NCBI GenBank assembly: GCA_937944445.1
Contig: CALDYP010000023.1
Coordinates: 1-64,000 of the forward strand
Direction: 5' to 3'
From: an uncultured Anaerolineae bacterium
GTDB taxonomy: Bacteria; Chloroflexota; Anaerolineae; Aggregatilineales; Phototrophicaceae
DNA length: 64,000 nt
Within the stretch, counting starts at the first letter, position 1; the number at the start of each line of letters is the position of its first letter. Of the stretch, positions 9,097 through 17,839 are shown piece by piece. The notes beneath the pieces are model-generated. The model was not told where the DNA came from and did no database searches. It saw only the letters and a program-made list of their open reading frames with translations. Made by a program: the position numbers and the translations under genes.

Positions 9097-9735
9097 ATGC
9101 TCACACTCAAACTAACAATCAGCATCCTCATCTTTATCGTCCTGTTGGCAGGCTGCATGCCTGTCGCAAGTTCGGTGGGGGTTGCCAGCATCATCCCTGT
9201 ATCGGTTAGCCATGGGGGTGTCACGATCAGTTCAATGCCGCCCGCGGGGTGGCGTGCGTTTGTGGACGGCACGCATCTGATTTTGACCAGCCAACCCAGC
9301 GAAAGAGGTCAACCGATCATCATCAACATTTGGATGCCTGCCGAGGAGCTGATCAACCAAATCCCTAGAGAAACCGGCACGAGCACCGCCGAAGTCCTGC
9401 GTGAGATCACCAACACGCCGCGCTTGATCGGCAACGCCATCGCCTCAACGCCGCAGCCCTTTCGCTGGATGCAGTACGACGGCGCTTACTACGTGCTCAA
9501 CACAGGCACAGACGCTGTAACGCTCGTGATCGCGCTCACGCCAGCCGATGCGTCTCAGATGATCGTCATCAACATCACCACAGATCAAATGTCGCTGAAC
9601 AGCCTCAGCCGCGTAGCAGGCACGGCGCTTGAGAGCATCCTCATCAATCAGCAGCCGCTGGGCGCAGATTTGTTCTCGATGCTGCCCCAGCCGCTGGAGA
9701 TCCCCACGCCAGAGGGCGTAAACGAGCCTTCATAG
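9097..9735 (+). CDS. Hypothetical lipoprotein
   Basis: The 212-residue product has a signal peptide with hydrophobic core LTISILIFIVLL and lipobox LAGC with Cys at about 23, so it should be processed by LspA (also encoded in this window). The mature part is beta-strand rich, with phrases such as GVTISSMPPAGWRAFVDG and PFRWMQYDGAYYVLNTGTDA suggesting a small MOG1/PsbP-like or DUF-type fold. No catalytic motif was recognised. The 122-nt upstream gap is AT-rich with no strong -10 hexamer. It precedes the VanW gene, so an envelope role is likely but unproven. Confidence 0.65.
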   Translation: MLTLKLTISILIFIVLLAGCMPVASSVGVASIIPVSVSHGGVTISSMPPAGWRAFVDGTHLILTSQPSERGQPIIINIWMPAEELINQIPRETGTSTAEVLREITNTPRLIGNAIASTPQPFRWMQYDGAYYVLNTGTDAVTLVIALTPADASQMIVINITTDQMSLNSLSRVAGTALESILINQQPLGADLFSMLPQPLEIPTPEGVNEPS

Positions 9736-9762
9736 TCAACCTCAACACAGCGCGCGTACATC

Positions 9763-9771
9763 TGTTACAAT
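9763..9771 (+). promoter_or_regulatory. Extended -10 promoter element for vanW-like gene
   Basis: TGTTACAAT is an extended -10 (TGn plus TACAAT) 34 nt before the ATG of the VanW-family gene. No convincing -35 box accompanies it, which is usual for extended -10 promoters. Similar elements recur before several genes in this window. Confidence 0.5.
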
Positions 9772-9805
9772 ACGTAGCAATGTCGTCAGTTATCATCAGG
9801 TTGAT

Positions 9806-11674
9806 ATGACAACTGGATCTCTGCCTCATAACAATGCGCCGCTTTACGATGACGATGAGTTCTACAGCCCGTGGTGGATCCGTATCCCGGTTCTGTTCGT
9901 GCTTGGGCTGTTTCTCGCCGTTGTCCTGCTGCTGGGGCTGCTGCTGGGGTTTCAGACGGCATACCGCGATCTGATCGTGCCCAATGTGTGGGTGCAGAAC
10001 GTCCCACTGGGCGGCCTGACGCTGGCGGAAGCTCAGCAGCGGCTCGAACGCGAGTTCCGCGCTGCCGATCAAACGGTCTTTACTTTCCGAGACGGGGATG
10101 CTTTCTGGCAGGTCAGCGCTCGTGAGTTGGGGGTGCAGTTTGACGCAGAGGCGACCGCGCTACAAGCCTATCGAATCGCCCACAGCGGCGCAGTCGCAGA
10201 CGATCTGATCGCCCAATTTCGCGCGCTGCTGACCGGCGTCACGCTCTCCCCGATGGTCGTTTACGACCAGCAGCAGGCGGTGGATCGCCTGCTGGCCATC
10301 CGCGCAGAGGTTGACCAAGCCCCTCTTAGCGCCTCTCTCACCTTGAACAATGGGGAATTAGTCGCAGTGGAGGGACAAAGCGGGCGACAGCTCGACGTGA
10401 CGCGCACGCTTCAGCGTCTGGAAGAACGCCTGCTCGCTTTGAACGGCGGTGAAATCCCTCTTGTGATCCTCGAAACGCCCCCACTGGTCGTCAGCGTGGC
10501 CGATGTACGCCAGCAGATCGCAACCGCGTTGGGCGGGCCAGTGCAGCTCGTGGCCAACGACGCCAACGGCGCGCCGCTCGGCCCGTGGACAGCCTCAACC
10601 GAACAGATCGCGCAGCTCTTGCGCGTAGAGGCGATCACCAACAGTGACGGCACGCAGAGCTTCGCCGCGCGAGTGGACGCCAGCGCCTTCACAGAGTACT
10701 TGCAAACGCTCGCGCCGGGGTTGATTGCCCCCGCTCAGAACGCGCGCTATCGCTTCAACCCACAAACAGGCCAATTGGAGGTGACGCAGCCGGCGATCAG
10801 TGGGCGCACCTTGAACGTTCAAGCGACCATCCGCCGCCTTGAGGACGCCATCTTCAACCCAGACAGCCGCATCGTGCCGATGGTGTTCGACTTCACGCTG
10901 CCGCGCTATCACAATCAAGTTAGCGCAGCCGAGTTGGGCATCCGCGAGATGGTAGCAGAGGCGACAACTTACTTCGTGGGCAGCCCACAAAGCCGCCGCA
11001 CCAATATCGCGCTGGCCGCTAGCAAGTTCGATGGCATCGTCATCGGCCCGGGCGAGGAATTTTCATTCAACTACTTCTTGGGCGAGATCAACGAAGAGGG
11101 CGGCTTCTTGGAAGGCAACGTAATCGTCGGGGATCGCACGGTGATCGGCATCGGCGGCGGCACTTGCCAAGTGAGCACGACGGTGTTCCGTGCGGCCTTC
11201 TACGGCGGTTATGCCATCACCGAGCGCAACTCGCACGGCTACCGCGTCGGCTACTACGAACAAGGCGGAATGCCCCCCGGCCTAGACGCGGCCATCTGGC
11301 AGCCCGAACGCGATTTCCGCTTCCAGAACAACACGCCCTACCACATCTTGATCGAGACGAGCATCTACCCGGCCAACAGCGCGCTTCAATTCCGCTTCTA
11401 CAGCACGCGCTTCTTCAACACCGAGGTTGACCCCGCCATCGTGAAGAACATCACGCCGGCCCGCCCCGCGCGCTTTGAAGCCAACCCACAAGTGCCGCCC
11501 GGCCAGAGCATCCAAGTCGATTACAGCGCAGAAGGGGCCGATGTCACCGTGTATCGGCGCGTGTACGACCTCAGCGGCAACCTGCTCGTCGAGGATTACG
11601 TGTTCACGCACTATCTGCCGTGGGGGGCGATCTTCCAAGTCGCCCCGGGTGACAGCCGCCTTGGCAGCAGTTAG
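9806..11674 (+). CDS. VanW family protein with peptidoglycan-binding-4 domains
   Basis: The 622-residue protein has a cytoplasmic N-terminus, one transmembrane helix at about residues 29-54, then an extracytoplasmic region. NVPLGGLTLAEAQQRLE begins the first PG_binding_4-type repeat and a related repeat follows near residues 220-330. The VanW domain spans about 396-530, with SKFDGIVIGPGEEFSFN, GGGTCQVSTTVF and RNSHGYRV, the family's conserved blocks. A C-terminal beta-rich tail (about 540-622) resembles a G5-like extension. VanW's role in glycopeptide-resistance clusters is unknown, and it is common in Gram-positive and Chloroflexota genomes. The PPC-repeat gene begins 3 nt after the stop. 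Confidence 0.88.
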   Translation: MTTGSLPHNNAPLYDDDEFYSPWWIRIPVLFVLGLFLAVVLLLGLLLGFQTAYRDLIVPNVWVQNVPLGGLTLAEAQQRLEREFRAADQTVFTFRDGDAFWQVSARELGVQFDAEATALQAYRIAHSGAVADDLIAQFRALLTGVTLSPMVVYDQQQAVDRLLAIRAEVDQAPLSASLTLNNGELVAVEGQSGRQLDVTRTLQRLEERLLALNGGEIPLVILETPPLVVSVADVRQQIATALGGPVQLVANDANGAPLGPWTASTEQIAQLLRVEAITNSDGTQSFAARVDASAFTEYLQTLAPGLIAPAQNARYRFNPQTGQLEVTQPAISGRTLNVQATIRRLEDAIFNPDSRIVPMVFDFTLPRYHNQVSAAELGIREMVAEATTYFVGSPQSRRTNIALAASKFDGIVIGPGEEFSFNYFLGEINEEGGFLEGNVIVGDRTVIGIGGGTCQVSTTVFRAAFYGGYAITERNSHGYRVGYYEQGGMPPGLDAAIWQPERDFRFQNNTPYHILIETSIYPANSALQFRFYSTRFFNTEVDPAIVKNITPARPARFEANPQVPPGQSIQVDYSAEGADVTVYRRVYDLSGNLLVEDYVFTHYLPWGAIFQVAPGDSRLGSS

Positions 11675-11677
11675 CCC

Positions 11678-13165
11678 ATGCGCAGGCTCGCGTGTTTGGC
11701 CGTCTTTTGGCTCGCTCTGTTCGTCACAGCGCAAGAGCCAGCCAGCACGCCCCTCGCGGCTGGCTCATCGAGTGGGCTAGCCGTCACAGGCCGCATCGAC
11801 AACAACGCCCCGCGCCAAGTGTACACCTTTGAGGGATCGCGCGGGGAAGTAGTGCGGATCACGCTGGAGGTCACCAACGGCGACCTTGACCCGACGCTGG
11901 CGCTGTTCGAGGCGACCGGACGTGCGCTCGTCGTACAGGACGACAGCGACGATCAACGCCAGATGAGCGTCACCGTCTCGCTTCAGCGCGATATGCCGCA
12001 TTACCTGATCGTCGGGCGCTTTGGCCTCAACGTCGGCACGACGCGCGGCGAATATCGCCTGAAGCTTGAGCGAGTCGGCGTCGTCAGCGAACAGGGGTCA
12101 ACGCTGCTCTACGGCGTGCCTGTCACGGGCACGATCTCCAACGCCCAGCCGCAGATCTTCTACACCTTCCGCGCTAATCGCGGTGACGTACTCACGATTG
12201 AGATGCAGCGCACCAGCGGCACGCTCGACCCGTACCTGCAAGTGCTCGATAGCAATCGGTTTCTGCTGGCGAGCAACGACGACGTGCCTGAAGGTGGCAG
12301 CCACAACTCGCGCATTGACAACTTCATCGCGCCAGAAACGGGCGTCTACATCGTCGTCGCCTCGCGCTACGGCGAATCGGCTGGCGACACCGTCGGCAAC
12401 TTCATCCTGAGCGTCTACGAAGGCCAATTCAGCGGCATTGGGGCTAGCAGTGTCATGCCCGAACTGGTTGAACCCGATCAGCCCGTCACCGGCGAGATCA
12501 CCAACAATCAACCGCAGCGCTACTACCGCTTCAGCGCGCGCGAGGACGACGTGATCGACATCCTCATGGCGCGCACCTCTGGCTCGCTAGACGCTTACTT
12601 GATCTTGCAAGACATGAACGGGCAAACGCTGTTCCAAGACGACGACAGCGGCGGGGGCAAGAACGCCGCCATCAACGGCTTCCGCATCCCACAAAATGGC
12701 AGCTACATCATCATCGCCCAACGCTTTGAAGGCGCGAACGGCAGCACGGCTGGCGGCTATCGGCTCACGCTGCGCAACCGCGGGGACGCCTACGCCGGGG
12801 TCAACATCGGCATCCCGCGCTTGCTCTACGGCACAACCGTGCCCGACGCCATCAGCAATGCCGACCCCGACAGCTTATACGCTTTCTACGGGATGCGCGG
12901 TGAGGTGGTGACGATCACCATGACGCGCACGAGCGGCAATCTAGACCCGGTGCTCGTACTGCTCGATCAAGCTCAGCAGCGGCTCATCAGCGACGACGAC
13001 AGCGGCGGCAGCAGCAACGCAGCCATCACGCGCTATACGCTGCCGTATACCGGCGTGTACTACATCAACGCACGACGCTATGAAGGAAATCGAGGCACAC
13101 GCAACAGTGAGGGGACGTTTAACGTGGTCTTGGTGCGGGTCTCACCCGCGCCGGGCGGCAGCTAG
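11678..13165 (+). CDS. Secreted protein with four PPC-type beta-sandwich repeats
   Basis: A signal peptide (hydrophobic core about residues 5-17, cleavage around TAQ-EP) is followed by four tandem repeats of about 100 residues at roughly 33-131, 145-246, 268-366 and 385-487. Each has the pattern G-x-I-x-N-x-x-P-x-x-x-Y-x-F, RGDVxTI, RTSGxLDPxLxxLD, an Asp-rich turn (DDDSGGGKNAAI or DDDSGGSSNAAI), then GxYxIxAxRYEG. This matches bacterial pre-peptidase C-terminal domains, here without any attached peptidase. No anchor or sorting signal is seen. It is 3 nt behind the VanW gene and probably co-expressed. A surface adhesive or structural role is inferred. Confidence 0.8.
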   Translation: MRRLACLAVFWLALFVTAQEPASTPLAAGSSSGLAVTGRIDNNAPRQVYTFEGSRGEVVRITLEVTNGDLDPTLALFEATGRALVVQDDSDDQRQMSVTVSLQRDMPHYLIVGRFGLNVGTTRGEYRLKLERVGVVSEQGSTLLYGVPVTGTISNAQPQIFYTFRANRGDVLTIEMQRTSGTLDPYLQVLDSNRFLLASNDDVPEGGSHNSRIDNFIAPETGVYIVVASRYGESAGDTVGNFILSVYEGQFSGIGASSVMPELVEPDQPVTGEITNNQPQRYYRFSAREDDVIDILMARTSGSLDAYLILQDMNGQTLFQDDDSGGGKNAAINGFRIPQNGSYIIIAQRFEGANGSTAGGYRLTLRNRGDAYAGVNIGIPRLLYGTTVPDAISNADPDSLYAFYGMRGEVVTITMTRTSGNLDPVLVLLDQAQQRLISDDDSGGSSNAAITRYTLPYTGVYYINARRYEGNRGTRNSEGTFNVVLVRVSPAPGGS

Positions 13166-13605
13166 CAGTACTCTACTTTCATCGAGAGCTGGCCAAGCGT
13201 GATCGTGTCGCCGTCTTTGACAGGATAAGACGCGATTGGCATCAGACGATGACCGTTGAGAAAAGTGCCATTGACGCTGTTCAAGTCGCGTAGGTAGAGC
13301 ACACCTTTTACTACCACGACCATCGCGTGGTAGCGGCTCACCCCGCCTTCAACGCCGCCATGCCCTTGCAAATCGACCGTCACCTCAGGGTCAGCCGGGC
13401 GCGAACGCCGGCCAATCGAAATCTCGCGCTCTGTTGAGACTTCGAACACCTTGCCATTTTCCAATATGAGCTTCAGGCAGGGCGGCGGGGTAATACCTTC
13501 GCCGTGACGATGCGGGGCTGTCTTGGCTTTGCCTTTGGGGCGCTGCACTGAATACTGCGTCACAACATCGTCATTGGCTTTGCGAAAGTAGTTGGACGTG
13601 GACAT
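13162..13605 (-). CDS. FHA domain protein (first of an adjacent pair)
   Basis: The ATG at 13605 is chosen over a TTG two codons upstream. The 147-residue protein has a disordered basic N-terminus (about 1-42) and one forkhead-associated domain (about 45-145): ISIGRRSR for the first phosphopeptide loop, GVSRYHAMV for the Ser/His core, and LNSVNGTFLNG for the Asn turn. FHA domains bind phosphothreonine peptides made by Ser/Thr kinases; no such kinase is in the window. The C-terminus overlaps the convergent PPC gene by 4 nt. A paralog lies 357 nt upstream with a repeat element in between. Confidence 0.85.
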   Translation of the reverse strand: MSTSNYFRKANDDVVTQYSVQRPKGKAKTAPHRHGEGITPPPCLKLILENGKVFEVSTEREISIGRRSRPADPEVTVDLQGHGGVEGGVSRYHAMVVVVKGVLYLRDLNSVNGTFLNGHRLMPIASYPVKDGDTITLGQLSMKVEYC

Positions 13606-13686
13606 GATCAAACCAAACTGTTTGCTATGTCTCTATAGTCTAAACGGTTATGAGCATTATGCAAAATGGAAGTTCTCTCACAATCT

Positions 13687-13927
13687 GGGAGTGTCTAAAG
13701 ATAAACAGACAGTCATCGGCCTTCACCGTCACGCCAAGCGCTCAAGCACTCGGCTAAGGCGCGCCCCCTGAAGGGGCTTCAGCCCCCGCTCGCTAGCCCG
13801 TTGCTTCAGCCGCGGGCGTTCCCGCCGCCGCGGGGGTGGCTCAGGCCGCCGAGCGCTGAAGCACTCGGCTAGGGCGCGTCCCCTGAAGGGGGCTGGATGA
13901 GTCCTCTGTTCGAATTTAGATACTCCC
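13687..13927. repeat. MITE-like inverted-repeat element, full-length copy
   Basis: The ends are inverted copies of each other: GGGAGTGTCTAAA on the left and the reverse complement of GGGAGTATCTAAA on the right, continuing less exactly inward (ACAGAC versus ACAGAG). Inside are two direct repeats of about 42 bp (13737-13778 and 13852-13894), each containing CACTCGGCTA and the dyad CCCCTGAAGGGG, around a very GC-rich hairpin-forming centre. No reading frame is credible. A shortened relative lies at 23555-23653. No clear target-site duplication was found. It sits between two paralogous FHA genes. The rest of the 13606-13962 gap holds nothing else I can identify. Confidence 0.75.
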
Positions 13928-13962
13928 CATAATCTATTGCCAAAGAATTCAGAAAAAGCCCA

Positions 13963-14415
13963 TTAATCGTAAAGAAAAAAAATGCGCATTTTCAAGCGCC
14001 CAATCTTGAGTTCATCTCCATGCGTCACAGGATAGTAGTGATTCGGGGCAAGCGGCTTCCCGTTTAGGCTGCTGCCGTTGACGCTTTCTAGATCTTTCAC
14101 CATCAAGCGATCCCCCACTATGTCGAACTGCACATGGTGGCGCGAGATGCCAAGATCGACTGCGTTGTAGGGGCTTAAGTCCACCTCTACGCTGCCTGCT
14201 GAGGAACTACGACCGACTACGACCGACTGAGCAGCCGACACCTCAAACGTAGCACGCCCCTCGCTCACATACAAGCGCAGCCGATCCGGCGCTCGCGTTG
14301 GCAGAACCTCCGGCAAGTTATTCGACAATGATTTAGTCTTGTTTCCTTCTAGCGGGACAAGATCATTAAGTGATGAAGCGCCCGATTGATTGTCACTCAC
14401 AGGCAATGCACTCAA
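13963..14415 (-). CDS. FHA domain protein (second of an adjacent pair)
   Basis: 150 residues from a TTG codon; a GTG five codons downstream is an equally plausible start, and neither has a good Shine-Dalgarno. A low-complexity N-terminus (about 1-45) precedes an FHA domain with VVVGRSSSAG, LGISRHHVQF and LESVNGSSLNG, the phosphothreonine-binding core. It is clearly paralogous to the downstream FHA protein, including the C-terminal GDxxxxGxLxMxxxF strand. Target unknown; partners would be phosphorylated proteins encoded elsewhere. Confidence 0.8.
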   Translation of the reverse strand: MSALPVSDNQSGASSLNDLVPLEGNKTKSLSNNLPEVLPTRAPDRLRLYVSEGRATFEVSAAQSVVVGRSSSAGSVEVDLSPYNAVDLGISRHHVQFDIVGDRLMVKDLESVNGSSLNGKPLAPNHYYPVTHGDELKIGRLKMRIFFLYD

Positions 14416-14601
14416 TTAAACGTGCACAAAATGATAGCATATACAGTCTAGCACGTTTTCTATTTATGGCACAAATCAAGAAATTCTTGAGACGACATCA
14501 AAACTCAACGCAAACTCTACAATGACGACGCGCTGCACAGCGTCCTCTCATCCAAACACGTTAGACTGACCGTACATTGAGAAGTAGACAGGACAGCACA
14601 G

Positions 14602-15603
14602 ATGACAACCCTCAACGTCACCATCCTCGGCCTTGATCGAGTTGGAACTTCGTTCGGCCTAGCACTGAAGCGCTATGAAAAAGAAAACGGCAAGTATCAG
14701 TTCAGCATCACAGGCTACGATGTAAAGTCCGCCCATGAGAAAGCGGCGCAGAAGGCGGGGGCCGCTGACCGCATCGAAAAATCGCCCGAGGCCGCCGTCA
14801 AGGACGCCCAAATCGTCCTGATGAACCTGCCCTACGATGAGGTGCGCAAGGCCTATCGGCTGATGGCCAGCCGACTGCGCGATGGGGTGGTGATCTTAGA
14901 TGCGTCGCCAGTCAAAGCGCCGTCGCTGGGTTGGGCGAAGGAATTTTTGAGCGGGGATGTGCACGTGATGGGCTTTACGCCTCTGCCCGCCGCGCGTTAC
15001 TTAGAAACGACCGGCACCAGCGCCGAGGACGCCACCGCCGACCTGTTCGACAACGCCCCATGCCTCGTCACGCCTGCCGTGGACAGCCTGCCAGAGGCGA
15101 TTGACCTCGCCTACAACGTGGCCTACCTGCTGGGCGCAAAGCCGCGCTTCGTTGACCCGTCGGATTATGACGCCATGATCGCCATGACCGAACAGATGCC
15201 CCGCTTGCTTGGGATCACCCTGTTCTATCACCTCACGCAAAGCGAAAGCTGGAACGACCTTCGTTACCTCACGGGTGGCACATTCGGCCTGCTCACGCGC
15301 AGCTTGCACCACGAACACCCCGACGCGCTGCGCGACCAGTTCAACGGCAATCGGCAGGTGCTCGCGCGGTCGATTGACCGCGTGATCGCCCACTTACAAG
15401 ACGTGCGCGACGCGCTCACCAGCAGCGACCGCGACGCGCTTGAAGCCCTGCTCGTCAAAACTAGCGCGGACTATGAGCGGTGGTTTAACGACCGCACCCG
15501 CATCGACTGGGACAAGGACAAAAAAGACACCTATGAGTCCAGCGGGATGCTCGGCATGATCGTCGGGGACAGTCTCGCCAAGCGCCTCAAGGGCAAAAAG
15601 TGA
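14602..15603 (+). CDS. Prephenate dehydrogenase-like NAD(P)-binding protein
   Basis: 333 residues with an N-terminal Rossmann fold (VTILGLDRVGTSFGLALK, residues about 6-23) and the TyrA-like pattern of strands IVLMNLPYDEV and GVVILDASPVK. The C-terminal helical half carries dimerisation-type helices. The position of the catalytic His in the HPMxG motif of prephenate dehydrogenases is occupied by TPLPAAR (residues about 126-132), so genuine tyrosine biosynthesis is doubtful. It may act on another dicarboxylate or be a divergent member of the family. No aromatic-pathway genes adjoin it. The ATG has a weak AGGA upstream. Confidence 0.7.
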   Translation: MTTLNVTILGLDRVGTSFGLALKRYEKENGKYQFSITGYDVKSAHEKAAQKAGAADRIEKSPEAAVKDAQIVLMNLPYDEVRKAYRLMASRLRDGVVILDASPVKAPSLGWAKEFLSGDVHVMGFTPLPAARYLETTGTSAEDATADLFDNAPCLVTPAVDSLPEAIDLAYNVAYLLGAKPRFVDPSDYDAMIAMTEQMPRLLGITLFYHLTQSESWNDLRYLTGGTFGLLTRSLHHEHPDALRDQFNGNRQVLARSIDRVIAHLQDVRDALTSSDRDALEALLVKTSADYERWFNDRTRIDWDKDKKDTYESSGMLGMIVGDSLAKRLKGKK

Positions 15604-15648
15604 CACCGCCGCAGGGCGCGGGGCCGACCAGCCTCGCGCCCAATGTCC

Positions 15649-16338
15649 TCAGTCGCGCTTGTAGGCAATGTCCGAAAGGCGGAACGGGTTGAAGTCCGTG
15701 TCGGTGTCGAAGATTTCGATCTGTTCCTCGCGCTTGAACCACGCCACCACCTGATAGGTCACCGGCGTGAAGACGACTTCAATCCCCACTTTGAAGATGT
15801 AATTTGACACGGCGATCAGCAACAGCAGGTCATTCGGCAGCACGCCCCAAAACGCGATGAGCAAGAACACCGTCGTATCAACGGCCTGCCCGACCAACGT
15901 GCTGCCGATGGTGCGCGTCCACAGCCAGCGCCCACGAGTGGCCACCTTCATCTTGGCCAGCGTGTAGCTGTTGGCGAACTCACCCGCCCAATAGCCCGCA
16001 AGGCTGCCGAGCATGATGCGCGGCGTCAGCCCCAAGATCGCAGCGAACGCCTCTTGCAACTCCCAATCCGGCGCGGGGGGCAGCGCTACCAAGATCTGAA
16101 ACGTGAGCGCGGCAATCGCCAGCCACAAAAAGCCGATGTAGATCACGCGACGGCTGGCCTTATAGCCGTAGACCTCAGTCAGCACGTCGCCGAAGATGTA
16201 AGCGAGGGGGAAGAGAAACGTACCGCCGTCTAACGCGAACACGCCAACTTGCAAGATTTTGGTGGACGCGACGTTGCTGATCAACAGCACAGCCACCAGC
16301 GAGGCCGTCAGCAGCCCCAAGTGCTTATAACCGCTCAT
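15649..16338 (-). CDS. Queuosine precursor transporter (YhhQ/VUT family)
   Basis: 229 residues with about six transmembrane segments. The hallmark PLAYIFGDVLTEVYGYKAS is at about residues 44-62, and Gly/Ala-rich LGSLAGYWAGEFANSY and TIGSTLVGQAVDTTVF helices follow, as in YhhQ/QueT-like importers of queuosine precursors such as preQ0. The cytoplasmic tail (EEQIEIFDTDTDFNPF) is acidic. No preQ1 riboswitch could be recognised in the short leader. It is divergent from the UDP-sugar dehydrogenase gene; no queuosine synthesis gene is nearby. Confidence 0.88.
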   Translation of the reverse strand: MSGYKHLGLLTASLVAVLLISNVASTKILQVGVFALDGGTFLFPLAYIFGDVLTEVYGYKASRRVIYIGFLWLAIAALTFQILVALPPAPDWELQEAFAAILGLTPRIMLGSLAGYWAGEFANSYTLAKMKVATRGRWLWTRTIGSTLVGQAVDTTVFLLIAFWGVLPNDLLLLIAVSNYIFKVGIEVVFTPVTYQVVAWFKREEQIEIFDTDTDFNPFRLSDIAYKRD

Positions 16339-16450
16339 TCGATTGTCCTTTCCACATAACGAGACAAGCTATGGGATATGCCGCTGGGAATTGTATAATG
16401 CCTGAGTTTATAGCGCATCTAGCAAATTTATGCTCAAAGGACACAAACGC

Positions 16451-17764
16451 ATGTCGCACAAAGAGGAACTGCTCGCCAAGATTGCCAATCGCAAGGCCAA
16501 GATCGCAGTCGTGGGGGTTGGGTACGTCGGTCTGCCGCTGGTGGTTGAGTTTGGCCGTCAGGGCTTTCACGTGATCGCGCTCGACCTGAGCGAGCGCAAG
16601 GTTGCGAGCATCAACCGCGGCGAGAGCTACATTGAGGACATCCCGACTGAGCAGCTGCGCCCGCTTGTTGAGCAAGGTCTCATCAACGCGACAACTCGGT
16701 ATGCCGACCTGAGCGCAGCTGATGCTATCATCATCTGTGTGCCGACCCCGCTCAACAAGACCAAAGACCCTGATATGTCCTACATCCTGCAAGCGATCAC
16801 CGCGCTCTCGGAAGTCGTCGCGCCCGGCATGGCGATCATCCTTGAGAGCACCACTTACCCGGGGACGACCCAAGAGGTGATCGTCCCTGCCCTGACAGAG
16901 CGCGGCCTCATCGTCGGTGAAGATGTGTTCGTGGCCTTCTCACCTGAGCGCATCGACCCGGGCAACAAGGTCTACCAGCTGCACAATACCCCGAAGGTGG
17001 TCGGCGGCGTAACACCCCACTGCATGGAGGTCGTGCAGGCGCTCTACAGCACCGCCGTGCAGATGGTTGTGCCAGTGTCGTCACCGATGGCCGCCGAGAT
17101 GGTCAAACTGCTTGAGAACACCTTCCGCGCGGTGAACATCGCCCTTGTGAACGAGCTGGCGCTGATGTGCGACCGGCTCGGTGTAGATGCATGGGAGGTC
17201 ATCAACGCCGCCGCTACTAAGCCGTTCGGCTTCATGCCGTTCTACCCGGGGCCGGGCTTGGGCGGCCACTGCATCCCCGTTGACCCACATTACCTCAGTT
17301 GGAAGTTGAAAACGCTCAACTACAACGCGCGTTTCATCAACCTTGCGAGCGAGATCAACACGTCGATGCCCGTGTACGTGGTCGAAAAGGTCGCGTCCGG
17401 CTTGAATGACGACGCCAAATCGGTTCGCAACGCGCGCGTTGTCGTGCTCGGCGTCGCCTACAAGCCCAACATCGATGACGTGCGTGAAAGCCCGGCGCTG
17501 GACATCATCAACCTGCTGCGGCATCGCGGGGCGGATGTGGTCTATCACGACCCCTACATTCCACAGATCACGCTGGAAGACGACCTGAAAATGTGCAGTG
17601 TCGAGTACACGACGACTCTGCTGCAAGAAGCCGACTGCGTCGTGATCGTTACGCATCATCAAGCCTACAACTGGCCAGAAGTGGTCGCCAACAGCCGTTT
17701 GATCGTGGACACGCGCCACGTCACCCAACCGGCCGCAGGCGGCGCGCGCATCGTCACGATCTAG
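16451..17764 (+). CDS. UDP-N-acetyl-hexosamine 6-dehydrogenase (WbpA/WecC-type)
   Basis: A nucleotide-sugar dehydrogenase that oxidises the C6 hydroxyl of a UDP-HexNAc to the uronate using two NAD+. The ATG at 16451 follows AAAGGA by 9 nt; a more upstream ATG (16430) has no ribosome-binding site. The Rossmann motif VGVGYVGLPLV lies near the N-terminus, and LESTTYPGTT, FSPERIDPGN and the catalytic-Cys block PGLGGHCIPVDPHY follow. GVAYKPNIDDVRESPAL begins the C-terminal UDP-binding domain. The FSPERIDPGN wording is typical of the WbpA/UDP-GlcNAc group. A TATAAT box is at 16394-16399. The product likely feeds surface polysaccharide synthesis. Confidence 0.9.
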   Translation: MSHKEELLAKIANRKAKIAVVGVGYVGLPLVVEFGRQGFHVIALDLSERKVASINRGESYIEDIPTEQLRPLVEQGLINATTRYADLSAADAIIICVPTPLNKTKDPDMSYILQAITALSEVVAPGMAIILESTTYPGTTQEVIVPALTERGLIVGEDVFVAFSPERIDPGNKVYQLHNTPKVVGGVTPHCMEVVQALYSTAVQMVVPVSSPMAAEMVKLLENTFRAVNIALVNELALMCDRLGVDAWEVINAAATKPFGFMPFYPGPGLGGHCIPVDPHYLSWKLKTLNYNARFINLASEINTSMPVYVVEKVASGLNDDAKSVRNARVVVLGVAYKPNIDDVRESPALDIINLLRHRGADVVYHDPYIPQITLEDDLKMCSVEYTTTLLQEADCVVIVTHHQAYNWPEVVANSRLIVDTRHVTQPAAGGARIVTI

Positions 17765-17769
17765 GCCGC

Positions 17770-17798
17770 TTGTGACCCTTGTGCACGCCTGCTATACT
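17770..17798 (+). promoter_or_regulatory. Sigma-70-type promoter
   Basis: TTGTGA, a 17-nt spacer and TATACT, with a TGC before the -10 (extended -10). It starts just after the UDP-sugar dehydrogenase stop and lies 42 nt before the start of the winged-helix protein gene, showing that gene has its own promoter. Confidence 0.6.
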
Positions 17799-17839
17799 CA
17801 AAAATATCATCTTGTGGTCATCATCGAACGGAGCAGCAT

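Noticed and set aside
13905-13920. GTTCGAATT resembling a tRNA T-arm
   Set aside because: Belongs to the right end of the repeat element and is repeated at 23,634; no cloverleaf can be formed around it.
16339-16430. preQ1 riboswitch before the YhhQ-type transporter gene
   Set aside because: Neither the short pseudoknot consensus nor an A-rich tail could be found in the leader.
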